Below, piece by piece: positions 1 to 5,478 of a DNA stretch of 5,478 nucleotides; within the stretch, counting starts at the first letter, position 1, and each line of letters begins with the position of its first letter. The stretch lies in NCBI GenBank assembly GCA_001800015.1, contig MGUO01000197.1, positions 1 through 5,478 of the forward strand, given 5' to 3'. A program made the translations under genes and the position numbers. Source of the stretch: Elusimicrobia bacterium RIFCSPHIGHO2_02_FULL_57_9 (GTDB lineage: Bacteria > Elusimicrobiota > Elusimicrobia > UBA1565 > UBA9628). A model generated the notes under the pieces. It searched no databases. It was not told where the DNA came from and saw only the letters and a program-made list of their open reading frames with translations.

Positions 1-2
1 AG

Positions 3-599
3 AAGCATGAGCTCAAACCGGGAGAACAAGCCAAGGGTCTGGGGCTGATCGCCCTGCCCGCTGACCTCAGCCTCATGGAAGGACAGTATCAGGTGCAATG
101 GATCAGCAAGGCGCAGAGCGTGAGAGGATTAAAGCTGCACCTTGCTTCCCGTCTGCTTCTGCGCGTAAGCCCCGACCGCCGGAAAATTGACGAGGCCCGC
201 CGCAAGGCCAAGCGGCATAAGGCTGCGGTCTTTAAGCTGGGGCGTAGGGAAGAGCGCCTTGAGGGGGTCCGGCTGGGAGGCAGACGCAGGATCGCGCTTA
301 AACTGGCCAACTTGGGCGAGCAGAAAGCGGTGTTGGCTTTGTCTTGCGAGCCGACCGAGGATTTGGCGGCGCGGGAACCCTTTGCGCCGGCGCCCAATGC
401 ACATTTCTTGAAATTGAGCGCTCCTGTCGTGGAAGTAGGGCCGGGCAAGATCGGGGAAGCGGCCTTGTTTTTGCAAATCCCGGATCAGCAGCGCTATCGC
501 GATCGGCGCTGGGTGTTTACGGTGTCTGTCGAAGTTTTAGGAACGCCGCAACCGCTGATCGAGTATTACCGGTTATTCGTGAGCACGGAGAAAAAATAA
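3..599 (+). CDS. Ig-fold envelope protein, C-terminal part (PapD-chaperone-like?), 5' truncated by window edge
   Basis: The reading frame is open from the first complete codon at position 3 to TAA at 597-599, giving 198 visible residues. An ATG at 75 is not a convincing start: it has no Shine-Dalgarno sequence, and the 24 codons before it continue a plausible beta-sandwich pattern. The gene therefore begins outside the window. Two Ig-like halves can be discerned. The first (visible residues 1-56) has KPGEQ, then LPADLSLMEGQYQVQW, then an alternating strand ending LLLRVSP; this resembles the end of the N-terminal domain of pilus-assembly (PapD-type) chaperones. A basic linker rich in R and K follows (about 57-85). 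The second half (about 88-198) has LKLANLGEQ, a VGPGK turn and IPDQQ before a final strand. DUF916/NEW3-like surface Ig domains share this look and are the main alternative. It lies 9 bases upstream of the FN3 protein gene, so it is probably co-transcribed. It is a real gene with high confidence, but the family assignment is weak and rests on pattern only. Confidence 0.75.
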   Translation, partial: KHELKPGEQAKGLGLIALPADLSLMEGQYQVQWISKAQSVRGLKLHLASRLLLRVSPDRRKIDEARRKAKRHKAAVFKLGRREERLEGVRLGGRRRIALKLANLGEQKAVLALSCEPTEDLAAREPFAPAPNAHFLKLSAPVVEVGPGKIGEAALFLQIPDQQRYRDRRWVFTVSVEVLGTPQPLIEYYRLFVSTEKK

Positions 600-600
600 C

Positions 601-606
601 GGGAGG
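601..606 (+). promoter_or_regulatory. Ribosome binding site of the FN3/CTD protein gene, unusually close to the start
   Basis: GGGAGG lies between the upstream stop (597-599) and the ATG at 609, leaving only 2 bases before the start codon. The next in-frame codon upstream that matters is the stop itself, and no ATG, GTG or TTG downstream fits the signal peptide better. The ATG at 609 therefore stands despite the tight spacing. Ribosomes finishing the upstream gene may help initiation. Confidence 0.5.
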
Positions 607-608
607 CT

Positions 609-2423
609 ATGAGGGCTAGAGCGATCGTCGGCGCAGGGCTTCTGCTGCCCCTGATACTCGGGGCGGCGGGAGCGGCTTTTGCCTCCGACAAGGCTCAGCT
701 TAACATCGGGGTAGTCCCTAGCGGCATCGCCGCGATCAAGGATGCGACCGCCCAGACGGGCTTTACCGCGGGCAGCATTAATTTGAGTTGGACCGAACCC
801 GGACGCAGCGGTATTACCCTGCCCACCGCCTATGACATCAGGGTGTCGTCCTTAAACCAGATTTCCAACAACGAAGAATTTGCCTTGGCGCTCCCGCTCT
901 CGATTTTCTCAACCGCGACCATCCCGGCCCCCGGCCCCGGCGGCGGTTTGGCGGGCTTCGTGTTGACCGGGCTTGAGCCCGGGGTGACTTACTACTTCGC
1001 CATTCGCCAGATGGATTCCGGCCTGCCCTCGGCCAAAGGTTCCTGGCGGCGCATCCCGGCCCAGAACTGGAACGTGAACAATTTCGCCGCGGCCTTGCCG
1101 GAGAACCTGCCGGCGACTCCAACCGGCCTGACCGTCATTGCCGGGATCAATAAGGCGCTGTTAAGCTGGAGCGACTTGCCCGCGGCCTCGAAAGCTAATT
1201 TCGCCTTCTTCCGGCTGTATCGTTCCACGCAGCCATCTTCTAATTTCGTCGCCATCGCCACCACCGCGGCTCTCGCCTACACGGATAAGCCTTTAACGCC
1301 GTTGACGACTTATTACTACCGCCTCAGCGCCAGGGACGCTTTCGGGCTGGAAAGCCTGTTTACGCCGGTTGTTTCCGCGCAGCCCTTTAATCTGCCGCCC
1401 ATGGAGCCTATCGGCCTGACCGTCGTAGCGTCCAGCAATACCGTCACTTTCAACTGGTCGGCGGTCACCCGCTTCGAAGAGGGAACTTTATTCGACAGCA
1501 CCGGCACGCCGACTTCCGATGAATTGGCGGGCTACCAGATTCTGCGTTCGACCAATATCTGCGTGCCTGACTTCAGCGCTCTTTCCAGCGGCGCGGCGGC
1601 TTCTCCACCCTTCACGGATACCACCGGCGGCAACGCCTATTATTACCGCATCCGCTCCTACAACAGCGCCGGCCTCTCCACCGCTACTTTATCTATCTCC
1701 AGCCTGGGAGAGATGAATTTCTTCCTGGATGACTGCTTAAGCCGCATGGTGCTTGACACGGCCCAGGCTTCGGCGCTCAACGCTGTAAACAATGGGATGG
1801 GAGGCGACATCATGATCTCGCGGCGCTCTAGGCCGGAAGATGTCGGCGGCGCCATCCTTAAATCGGTGGAGTTCAGACCTCTGCTTAACGGCGTGATGGA
1901 GTTGGATAACTTCTATCTGCCTAGGCCGGCCCGCATCGTTCTGCGCTACGCCACCTCGGGCGGCGCGCCGGTCCCGGCCGCCCTGCGCAGCGAGAATCTC
2001 GGCATTTACTGGGATAACGGGGTGGAGTTCAAGAAAATGTACGGCGAAATCAATGCCGCCGACCAGACCGTATTGGTGGAAAGCCCGAATCTGGGCACCT
2101 ATCAGATACGCTCCCTGCTGCGTTCCGACGGCGCCGTCTTCGACCTTTCCAATCTTTCCAGCCGCGTGATCACGCCCAACGGCGACGGCCTCAACGATAT
2201 TTTGATCTTCGGCTACGACTCCGGCCCGAACAATGTGACGCCGGCGGGCAAAATTTACGACTTGCACGGCGCCGTCGTCGGCACTATGACGCCGGGCCTG
2301 GTGCCCAACACCTTGACCTGGGACGGCCGGATGAACGGCCGCGTAGTCACCAGCGGCGTGTATTACTACCAGATCAGGGGCGACGGCAAGACTTTCAACG
2401 GAAGCATCGTGATAGCCAGATGA
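609..2423 (+). CDS. Secreted multi-FN3 protein with C-terminal gliding-motility/FlgD-Ig-like sorting-type domain
   Basis: This 604-residue protein is exported. Residues 1-25 form a Sec signal peptide (MRAR, hydrophobic core, likely cleavage after A23-F24-A25). Three fibronectin type III-like domains follow, at about 52-150, 168-260 and 263-366. Each shows an early Trp strand (NLSW, LLSW, FNW) and a late Tyr-rich strand (VTYYFAIRQ, TYYYRLSARD, AYYYRIRSYN), and the second and third also carry a YRS/LRS strand. Residues 370-510 are beta-rich and unassigned. Residues 516-604 form a C-terminal module with TPNGDGLND (522-530), KIYDLHGAVV, WDG, SGVYYYQI and a final GSIVIAR. This pattern is shared by T9SS type-B/gliding-motility CTDs and FlgD Ig-like domains. 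The mature protein has only two cysteines, C318 and C376, so a disulfide is possible. No catalytic motif was seen, and an adhesive or structural surface role is an inference. The gene sits in an operon with a CTD-only protein and a PorV-like protein. Confidence 0.93.
   Translation: MRARAIVGAGLLLPLILGAAGAAFASDKAQLNIGVVPSGIAAIKDATAQTGFTAGSINLSWTEPGRSGITLPTAYDIRVSSLNQISNNEEFALALPLSIFSTATIPAPGPGGGLAGFVLTGLEPGVTYYFAIRQMDSGLPSAKGSWRRIPAQNWNVNNFAAALPENLPATPTGLTVIAGINKALLSWSDLPAASKANFAFFRLYRSTQPSSNFVAIATTAALAYTDKPLTPLTTYYYRLSARDAFGLESLFTPVVSAQPFNLPPMEPIGLTVVASSNTVTFNWSAVTRFEEGTLFDSTGTPTSDELAGYQILRSTNICVPDFSALSSGAAASPPFTDTTGGNAYYYRIRSYNSAGLSTATLSISSLGEMNFFLDDCLSRMVLDTAQASALNAVNNGMGGDIMISRRSRPEDVGGAILKSVEFRPLLNGVMELDNFYLPRPARIVLRYATSGGAPVPAALRSENLGIYWDNGVEFKKMYGEINAADQTVLVESPNLGTYQIRSLLRSDGAVFDLSNLSSRVITPNGDGLNDILIFGYDSGPNNVTPAGKIYDLHGAVVGTMTPGLVPNTLTWDGRMNGRVVTSGVYYYQIRGDGKTFNGSIVIAR
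762..1706 (+). repeat. Tandem array of three fibronectin type III-like domains (protein-level repeat)
   Basis: Three successive segments (about 762-1058, 1110-1388 and 1395-1706) encode diverged FN3-like units. The second and third begin with P-x-x-P-x-G-L-T-V linkers (TPTGLTVIAG, EPIGLTVVAS), a typical FN3 start. All three end with a tyrosine-rich strand just before a short loop. The first unit has a long Pro/Gly-rich insertion (PAPGPGGGLAG) before the canonical GLEPGVTYYF turn. Similarity is visible in protein but not as DNA repeats, so the array is old rather than recently duplicated. Confidence 0.75.
2154..2420 (+). other. C-terminal sorting-type domain, copy A (end of the FN3 protein)
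   Basis: This region encodes residues 516-604 of the FN3 protein. Landmarks are SSRVITPNGDGLND, IFGYD, GKIYDLHGAVV, TWDGRMNG, VVTSGVYYYQI and FNGSIVIAR. The same landmarks recur in the next gene in the same order and with similar spacing. Known families with this layout are the T9SS-associated type-B CTD (gliding motility-associated C-terminal domain) and the FlgD Ig-like domain. The terminal hydrophobic strand ending in Arg favours the former, while the absence of the usual N-R-W-G motif leaves the choice open. Confidence 0.75.
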
Positions 2424-2427
2424 GGAG
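2423..2427 (+). promoter_or_regulatory. Ribosome binding site that fixes the start of the CTD-only protein
   Basis: AGGAG stands 7 bases before the ATG at 2435, which is near-ideal spacing. It overlaps the stop codon of the FN3 gene (TGA at 2421-2423). A competing in-frame ATG at 2420 overlaps that stop as ATGA but has no Shine-Dalgarno sequence in front of it, so 2435 is the preferred start. Translation is probably coupled to the gene upstream. Confidence 0.7.
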
Positions 2428-2434
2428 AAAAACA

Positions 2435-2824
2435 ATGAAACAAATCAAAATCGCAGCGGCGGCGGCAGTAATCCTTGTCCTTTGGGCGACCGCGATCGCT
2501 CAAACAGCCGCTTTTCGTTTTAACGGGCCGCTTTCCCGCGTCTTGACGCCCAATTCGGACGGCAGAAACGACGTTGCCATTTTCTGCTTCGACAATTTCA
2601 GCGATTCGGACGTCGAGGGAAAAATATTCAGCCTTTTGGGCGCCGAGGTGGCCCGGCTCGAATTGAGGCGCTTGCCGACGGCAGGCTGCCCGCTCGGCAA
2701 TCTGCCTCAGCATATGATTTGGAACGCCCGCTCCAACGGTTCGATTGTTTCCAGCGGAATTTACGTCTATCAGATCAAAGCGGAGGGCCTGTCCTTCACG
2801 GGCTCCCTGGTGGTGGTTAGATAA
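2435..2824 (+). CDS. Small secreted protein consisting of a signal peptide and a stand-alone C-terminal sorting-type domain
   Basis: The product has 129 residues. Residues 1-22 are a signal peptide (MKQIK, an Ala-rich hydrophobic core, likely cleavage after A20-I21-A22), giving a mature protein of about 107 residues. Nearly all of the mature protein is one domain matching the CTD of the preceding gene: SRVLTPNSDGRND, GKIFSLLGAEV, IWNARSNG, IVSSGIYVYQI and FTGSLVVVR. It differs in having WNA instead of WDG and an extra loop (about 79-91) containing C85. C51 is the only other cysteine, so an internal disulfide is possible. A domain normally attached to cargo is here made alone, which is unusual. 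It could be a minor subunit, a competitor or plug for the partner that reads the CTD, or a remnant of a larger protein. The intact signal peptide, good ribosome binding site and conserved core argue against decay. The stop is one base before the next gene. Confidence 0.9.
   Translation: MKQIKIAAAAAVILVLWATAIAQTAAFRFNGPLSRVLTPNSDGRNDVAIFCFDNFSDSDVEGKIFSLLGAEVARLELRRLPTAGCPLGNLPQHMIWNARSNGSIVSSGIYVYQIKAEGLSFTGSLVVVR
2525..2821 (+). other. C-terminal sorting-type domain, copy B (nearly the whole mature small protein)
   Basis: This region encodes residues 31-129 of the small protein and aligns with copy A over its full length. Shared positions include S-R-V, T-P-N, D-G, N-D, I-F, G-K-I, L-x-G-A, a Trp, N-G, V-x-S-G, Y-x-Y-Q-I, F-x-G-S and the final Arg. 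The main difference is a longer loop in the middle of copy B. This looks like ancient paralogy within the operon. Confidence 0.75.
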
Positions 2825-2825
2825 C

Positions 2826-4886
2826 ATGAAAAATAACGTCCTGAAGCTCACGAAAGTTTTGTTGATCGCGGCGCTGGTTGCCTCAGCACCAATCGGCATT
2901 GCGATCGCGGCCTACGAGGATATCGGCGTGGGCGCCCGGGCGACGGGCTTGGGCTCCGCCTTCACGGCGGTGGCCGACGACGCTTACGCCGTCCATTACA
3001 ACCCGGCGGGCTTAGGCTTGCTCTATCGCCCTGAGTTGGCGACCAGCTATTCCAAGCTGCTCACCGGCATGAGCGATAATTCCAACCTGCAGAACTCCTT
3101 CCTGGGGTATGCCCATCCCCTCAAAGGCGGGGATCAAGGGGTTGTTGGGCTGGCTTGGAATTATCTGAGCTTGGACAGCCTCTACCGTGAAACCGTGATC
3201 TACGGCTCTTACGGCCGGGCATTGTTTGCGCAGCAGCATCCCAACAAGCTCTACGGCGGCATTAATCTTAAATACCTGAATCGAGGGCTTGGTACGACAA
3301 GCGCTGCTAATAACCCTCTGGGGCCCACGGGAGCCGTGGTGAGCGGCGCGGTGGATCCGGTGCTGCAGAATGCCGCTAAAACCAACATGGACGTGGACCT
3401 CGGCCTTCTCTACCGGGTCCAGCCGCGTTGGACCTTGGGCCTTATGATGCAGCATTTTCTGGAGCCCGATATCGCCTTCTCCGGCAATGACAGCGACAAG
3501 CTGAAGCGCAATTACAAGCTGGGAGGCGCTTACAAGACGCCCTTCTCCACGCTGTCTTCGGACCTTGACTTCAACCATGCGCCGGATGGCTCCATGGATA
3601 AGGTCCTGGCCGTGGGAGCCGAAAAATGGCTCCCTACTCTGGTCTACGGAACATTTGGAATACGGGGCTCATTGGGGGTGGGGACGCGCAGCACCCGGCA
3701 GATCGCCTTGGGCTTGTCCTACAAGATTTACCGGATGCAGTTCGATTATGGCTTTGCCCTGCCTTTAGGCGGGCTCACGGGCAGTTATGGATCCCACCGT
3801 CTGGGGATTAGCTTCCGTTTCGGCAATGCGCGCCAGGCCGAACCGGTTTTCGCCGAGGCATTGCTTGAGAACATGCGGGAATTATCCGAGATCGGCTCGC
3901 CGGAATTCCGCTATCAAACCGAGGAGTACGCCCTGTTTAAGCGCACGGCCGTTGAGCACTTCCTGCAGCAAGCCGGCAAGGCGGCCGCGGCGGGCCGCTT
4001 CGCTTCGGCTTTGGTCAAGCTGGATGAGGCCGCGGCTTTCAATCCCGCGGATAGCAGGCTGGCCGAGCAGCGCGGGCGCCTAAAAATCGTCGCGGACATC
4101 TATGCCGAGGTCAGTGATTTCGCCACGGATGCCGTGCAGGCGGCGCTCTACCAAGGCATCATCAGCTTCTTGGCGGGCCAGGATAAAAAGGCCTTGGGTT
4201 ATATCGACTATGCCCAAAGCTTAAATCCCCAGCAAGCCCGGCTGGAAACCTTGCTTAAGGCCCTCGAAACGGCCGGCGGTTTAAGGCGACCTTCCGCTCC
4301 GGCGCCGGCCCCCGCGGTGGTTGTCAGCACGCCCACGGCTCCCGCCGCGGGAATATCCTCGACGACGGCGCAAGCTCCGGCGGCTCCCTCCACGGCGACC
4401 GCCATCGCGGGTCCGATGGCCCTTATGGAGGTGGCCCTCGCGCAGCTTGAATATGGTAAAGTTATCGAATTAGCGAACCAGGTGCTCAAAATCGATGGGG
4501 CCAATGGCTTGGCTTATAAGCGGATGGGGGCGGCTTACTATAGCCTTAAGAAGTTCCCGGAGGCGCTCAAAGCCTTGAATTCCGCCTATGAGCTGGAGCA
4601 GGATCCGGCGGCCAAGAAGACGCTGCAGGGCGCCATCACCAGCTTGGTTGCGATGATGAAGAAAAAGCCCAAAGCCCCCACCAAGGCGCTGTCGCCGGCC
4701 ACGGCCACCCCGCGGGACATCGAGCGTCTCTATGACTCGGGCGTGGAATTATACGCCCAGGGACGGCTGTCGGAGGCGGCACGGATGTTCCGCAAAATGC
4801 TGGAATGGGAGCCGGACAGCGTTTCGGCGCGCCGGGCCCTTAAGCGCGTCGAGGCCGAGCTGCTGCAAAGCGGAGACAAGCGATGA
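2826..4886 (+). CDS. PorV/PorQ-family outer-membrane beta-barrel fused to a C-terminal TPR region
   Basis: The product has 686 residues and starts at the ATG at 2826, which gives a clean signal peptide (MKNN, hydrophobic core, cleavage near A28/A29). A longer in-frame reading from TTG at 2745 would place a charged stretch before the signal and is rejected. Residues 30-335 resemble the PorV/PorQ/UPF0164 branch of FadL-like barrels: YEDIGVGARATGLGSAFTA, then DDAYAVHYNPAGLGLL with the NPAG motif, many alternating strands, and HRLGISFRF as a likely last strand. The tail, about 350 residues, should be periplasmic. It has helical TPR-like units at about 375-410, 435-470, 530-560, 561-595 and 633-670, the last two being the most canonical (Y-x-x-G, AYYSL, EAL, P). 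An Ala/Pro/Thr-rich linker lies at about 489-530 and a Lys/Pro linker at 611-630. Family PorV proteins are about 390 residues, so the tail is an addition. I saw no cysteine. In Bacteroidota, PorV shuttles T9SS cargo; applying that role here is inference. The only possible ribosome binding site is a weak GGTGG at 2812-2816, so coupling to the gene ending one base upstream is likely. Confidence 0.93.
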   Translation: MKNNVLKLTKVLLIAALVASAPIGIAIAAYEDIGVGARATGLGSAFTAVADDAYAVHYNPAGLGLLYRPELATSYSKLLTGMSDNSNLQNSFLGYAHPLKGGDQGVVGLAWNYLSLDSLYRETVIYGSYGRALFAQQHPNKLYGGINLKYLNRGLGTTSAANNPLGPTGAVVSGAVDPVLQNAAKTNMDVDLGLLYRVQPRWTLGLMMQHFLEPDIAFSGNDSDKLKRNYKLGGAYKTPFSTLSSDLDFNHAPDGSMDKVLAVGAEKWLPTLVYGTFGIRGSLGVGTRSTRQIALGLSYKIYRMQFDYGFALPLGGLTGSYGSHRLGISFRFGNARQAEPVFAEALLENMRELSEIGSPEFRYQTEEYALFKRTAVEHFLQQAGKAAAAGRFASALVKLDEAAAFNPADSRLAEQRGRLKIVADIYAEVSDFATDAVQAALYQGIISFLAGQDKKALGYIDYAQSLNPQQARLETLLKALETAGGLRRPSAPAPAPAVVVSTPTAPAAGISSTTAQAPAAPSTATAIAGPMALMEVALAQLEYGKVIELANQVLKIDGANGLAYKRMGAAYYSLKKFPEALKALNSAYELEQDPAAKKTLQGAITSLVAMMKKKPKAPTKALSPATATPRDIERLYDSGVELYAQGRLSEAARMFRKMLEWEPDSVSARRALKRVEAELLQSGDKR
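4290..4415 (+). other. Ala/Pro/Thr-rich interdomain linker in the PorV-TPR fusion
   Basis: Residues 489-530 are almost entirely A, P, T, S and V, with an APAPAPA stretch near the start. They separate the first TPR-like pair from the later TPR units. Such linkers are usually extended and flexible, and here the linker may let the distal TPRs reach across the periplasm. It is a compositional feature of the coding sequence and not a DNA repeat array. Confidence 0.7.
4872..4876 (+). promoter_or_regulatory. Ribosome binding site of the sensor gene, inside the end of the PorV-TPR gene
   Basis: GGAGA lies 6 bases before the ATG at 4883. That ATG overlaps the upstream TGA stop (4884-4886) as ATGA. 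The arrangement supports translational coupling and decides the start of the sensor protein. Confidence 0.65.
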
Positions 4887-5478
4887 CCATTAAAAACAAG
4901 CTGATCCTCGCGATGAGCCTGTTGCTGATGGGTTCCATGAGCCTGCTCGGCTACGGCATTGTCCTGGTTCATCAGTCCTACAAACGCGCGGACATGGAGA
5001 GATCCACCAAGGTCATAGAGAATTCCGTCTCACGGGTGGCCTTGGATGCCTTGCTTCAGAAAGACGACCTGCAGCTGGTCAGTTATGTCAACTTCCTCAA
5101 GGCTCAATACCCAGCCCTGGCTTATGCCCGCATGGAATGGAGGACCGGCGAGCGCCTCCGCAGCATCAACCTGGGCGAATCGCCCGCTCCCCAGCGCACC
5201 TTGGAGCGGCAGCTTGAGATTGCGGATCCCGCCAATAGCGCCTACCGGGTTTCGATCCGCTTGGGAATAGACGAGGATGTGCTGGAGCAGTCCCTCCAGG
5301 AATCGCGCCGGCGCCTGCAGGACATTATTTTCTTAATCTGGGGCATTACCTCCCTTGTCGGGGTGACGATCTCCTGGTGGCTGGCGCGGGCCTTGACCGC
5401 TCCCCTTTATTCCGTCGCAAGCCTGGCCAAGGATATCGGTTCCGGCAAGCTGGGAGCGAGGCTTGAATGGGAGTCCAA
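4883..5478 (+). CDS. Membrane sensor with periplasmic domain and HAMP, probably a histidine kinase; 3' truncated by window edge
   Basis: The frame is open from the ATG at 4883 to the window end, giving 198 visible residues with no stop. Residues 6-29 form a first transmembrane helix (LILAMSLLLMGSMSLLGYG). Residues 30-146 form a periplasmic sensing region of about 115 residues with a helical start (ADMERSTKVIENSVSRVALDALLQ) and a mixed alpha/beta part. Residues 147-168 form a second transmembrane helix. From about 169 a HAMP domain begins (ARALTAPLYSVASLAKDIGSGKL), with the signature Pro at 174 and the G-x-G-x-L turn at 186-190. The size and layout fit two-component histidine kinases. A chemoreceptor, a diguanylate or adenylate cyclase, or a SpoIIE-type phosphatase remain possible because the output domain is outside the window. 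The ATGA overlap with the PorV-TPR gene suggests that the sensor is made in proportion to that protein and may respond to the state of the envelope; this is inference. Confidence 0.88.
   Translation, partial: MTIKNKLILAMSLLLMGSMSLLGYGIVLVHQSYKRADMERSTKVIENSVSRVALDALLQKDDLQLVSYVNFLKAQYPALAYARMEWRTGERLRSINLGESPAPQRTLERQLEIADPANSAYRVSIRLGIDEDVLEQSLQESRRRLQDIIFLIWGITSLVGVTISWWLARALTAPLYSVASLAKDIGSGKLGARLEWES
5390..5478 (+). other. HAMP linker domain, partial
   Basis: The region encodes residues from about 170 onward of the sensor: LTAPLYSVASLAKDIGSGKL and the following strand. The Pro after the second membrane helix, the spaced hydrophobics of a first amphipathic helix and the G-x-G-x-L connector are HAMP hallmarks. 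The second helix is cut by the window end. Confidence 0.8.

Noticed and set aside
2420..2434. Alternative ATG at 2420 for the small CTD protein
   Set aside because: It overlaps the upstream stop but lacks a ribosome binding site, whereas ATG 2435 has AGGAG at ideal spacing. It would add only five residues (MRRKT) and leave the call unchanged.
1737..2435. Long antisense open frame (232 codons) opposite the end of the FN3 gene
   Set aside because: It is a shadow of GC-rich coding sequence. It lies fully opposite a well-supported gene, and its translation (repeated His, Val and Ala without domain motifs) is not protein-like.
2453..2467. Short GCN triplet run (five Ala codons), considered as a phase-variable repeat
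   Set aside because: It is in-frame, imperfect and short, and is explained by the Ala-rich core of a signal peptide.
2745..2825. N-terminal extension of the PorV-TPR protein from TTG at 2745
   Set aside because: The extra 27 residues overlap the preceding gene and would bury the signal peptide behind a charged stretch; ATG 2826 gives a normal export signal.
2366..2899. Antisense open frame (177 codons) spanning two gene junctions
   Set aside because: It covers parts of three well-supported sense genes and shows no domain features.
3325..3339. Perfect 6-bp hairpin (CCACGG-GAG-CCGTGG)
   Set aside because: It lies in the middle of the barrel coding sequence with no T-tract and no gene boundary nearby; expected by chance in GC-rich DNA.
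3012..3578. Antisense open frame (188 codons) opposite the barrel
   Set aside because: It lies opposite the conserved PorV-like region, has no recognisable motif or signal, and follows from codon bias on the sense strand.
1..5478. CRISPR arrays, tRNA/rRNA genes, insertion sequences, attachment sites
   Set aside because: No regularly spaced direct repeats, cloverleaf-like segments, transposase motifs or terminal inverted repeats were seen; essentially the whole window is coding on one strand.

Overview
The window is a dense, single-strand stretch of an operon carrying five genes, all on the + strand. Gaps between genes are at most about 11 bases, and I see no internal terminator or obvious promoter. 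By eye the base composition is moderately GC-rich (near 60%). No phylogenetic marker gene is present. Three traits suggest a Gram-negative (diderm) bacterium that uses PorV-type outer-membrane proteins and C-terminal sorting-type domains: secreted proteins ending in a TPNGDGxND...WDG...SGVYYYQI...R module, a PorV/FadL-like outer-membrane barrel with the NPAGL motif, and TPR repeats. Elusimicrobiota or another FCB-like or candidate lineage is my best guess, by inference only.

Layout: (1) Positions 1-599 hold the 3' end of a gene for an Ig-fold envelope protein, possibly PapD-like; its start lies outside the window. (2) Positions 609-2423 encode a 604-residue secreted protein with a signal peptide, about three fibronectin type III-like domains, an unassigned beta-rich region and a gliding-motility/T9SS type-B-like or FlgD-Ig-like C-terminal domain (CTD). 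(3) Positions 2435-2824 encode a 129-residue secreted protein that is little more than a signal peptide plus a free-standing copy of the same CTD. (4) Positions 2826-4886 encode a 686-residue fusion of a PorV/PorQ-like barrel with a long TPR-containing tail. (5) Positions 4883-5478 hold the 5' end of a membrane sensor gene (TM - periplasmic domain - TM - HAMP), probably a histidine kinase or another HAMP signalling protein; its output domain lies beyond the window.

Inferred working model: genes 2 and 3 make exported surface or periplasmic proteins that share a C-terminal module. Gene 4 makes an outer-membrane partner whose periplasmic TPR tail could recruit cargo or other envelope components. 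Gene 1 supplies an Ig-fold periplasmic partner, and the translationally coupled sensor may monitor the assembly. The most noteworthy feature is the co-occurrence of a full-length CTD cargo, a 'CTD-only' mini-protein and a PorV-TPR fusion in one transcription unit. Whether this is a T9SS-like export or attachment module cannot be decided from the window, because no other secretion component is present.
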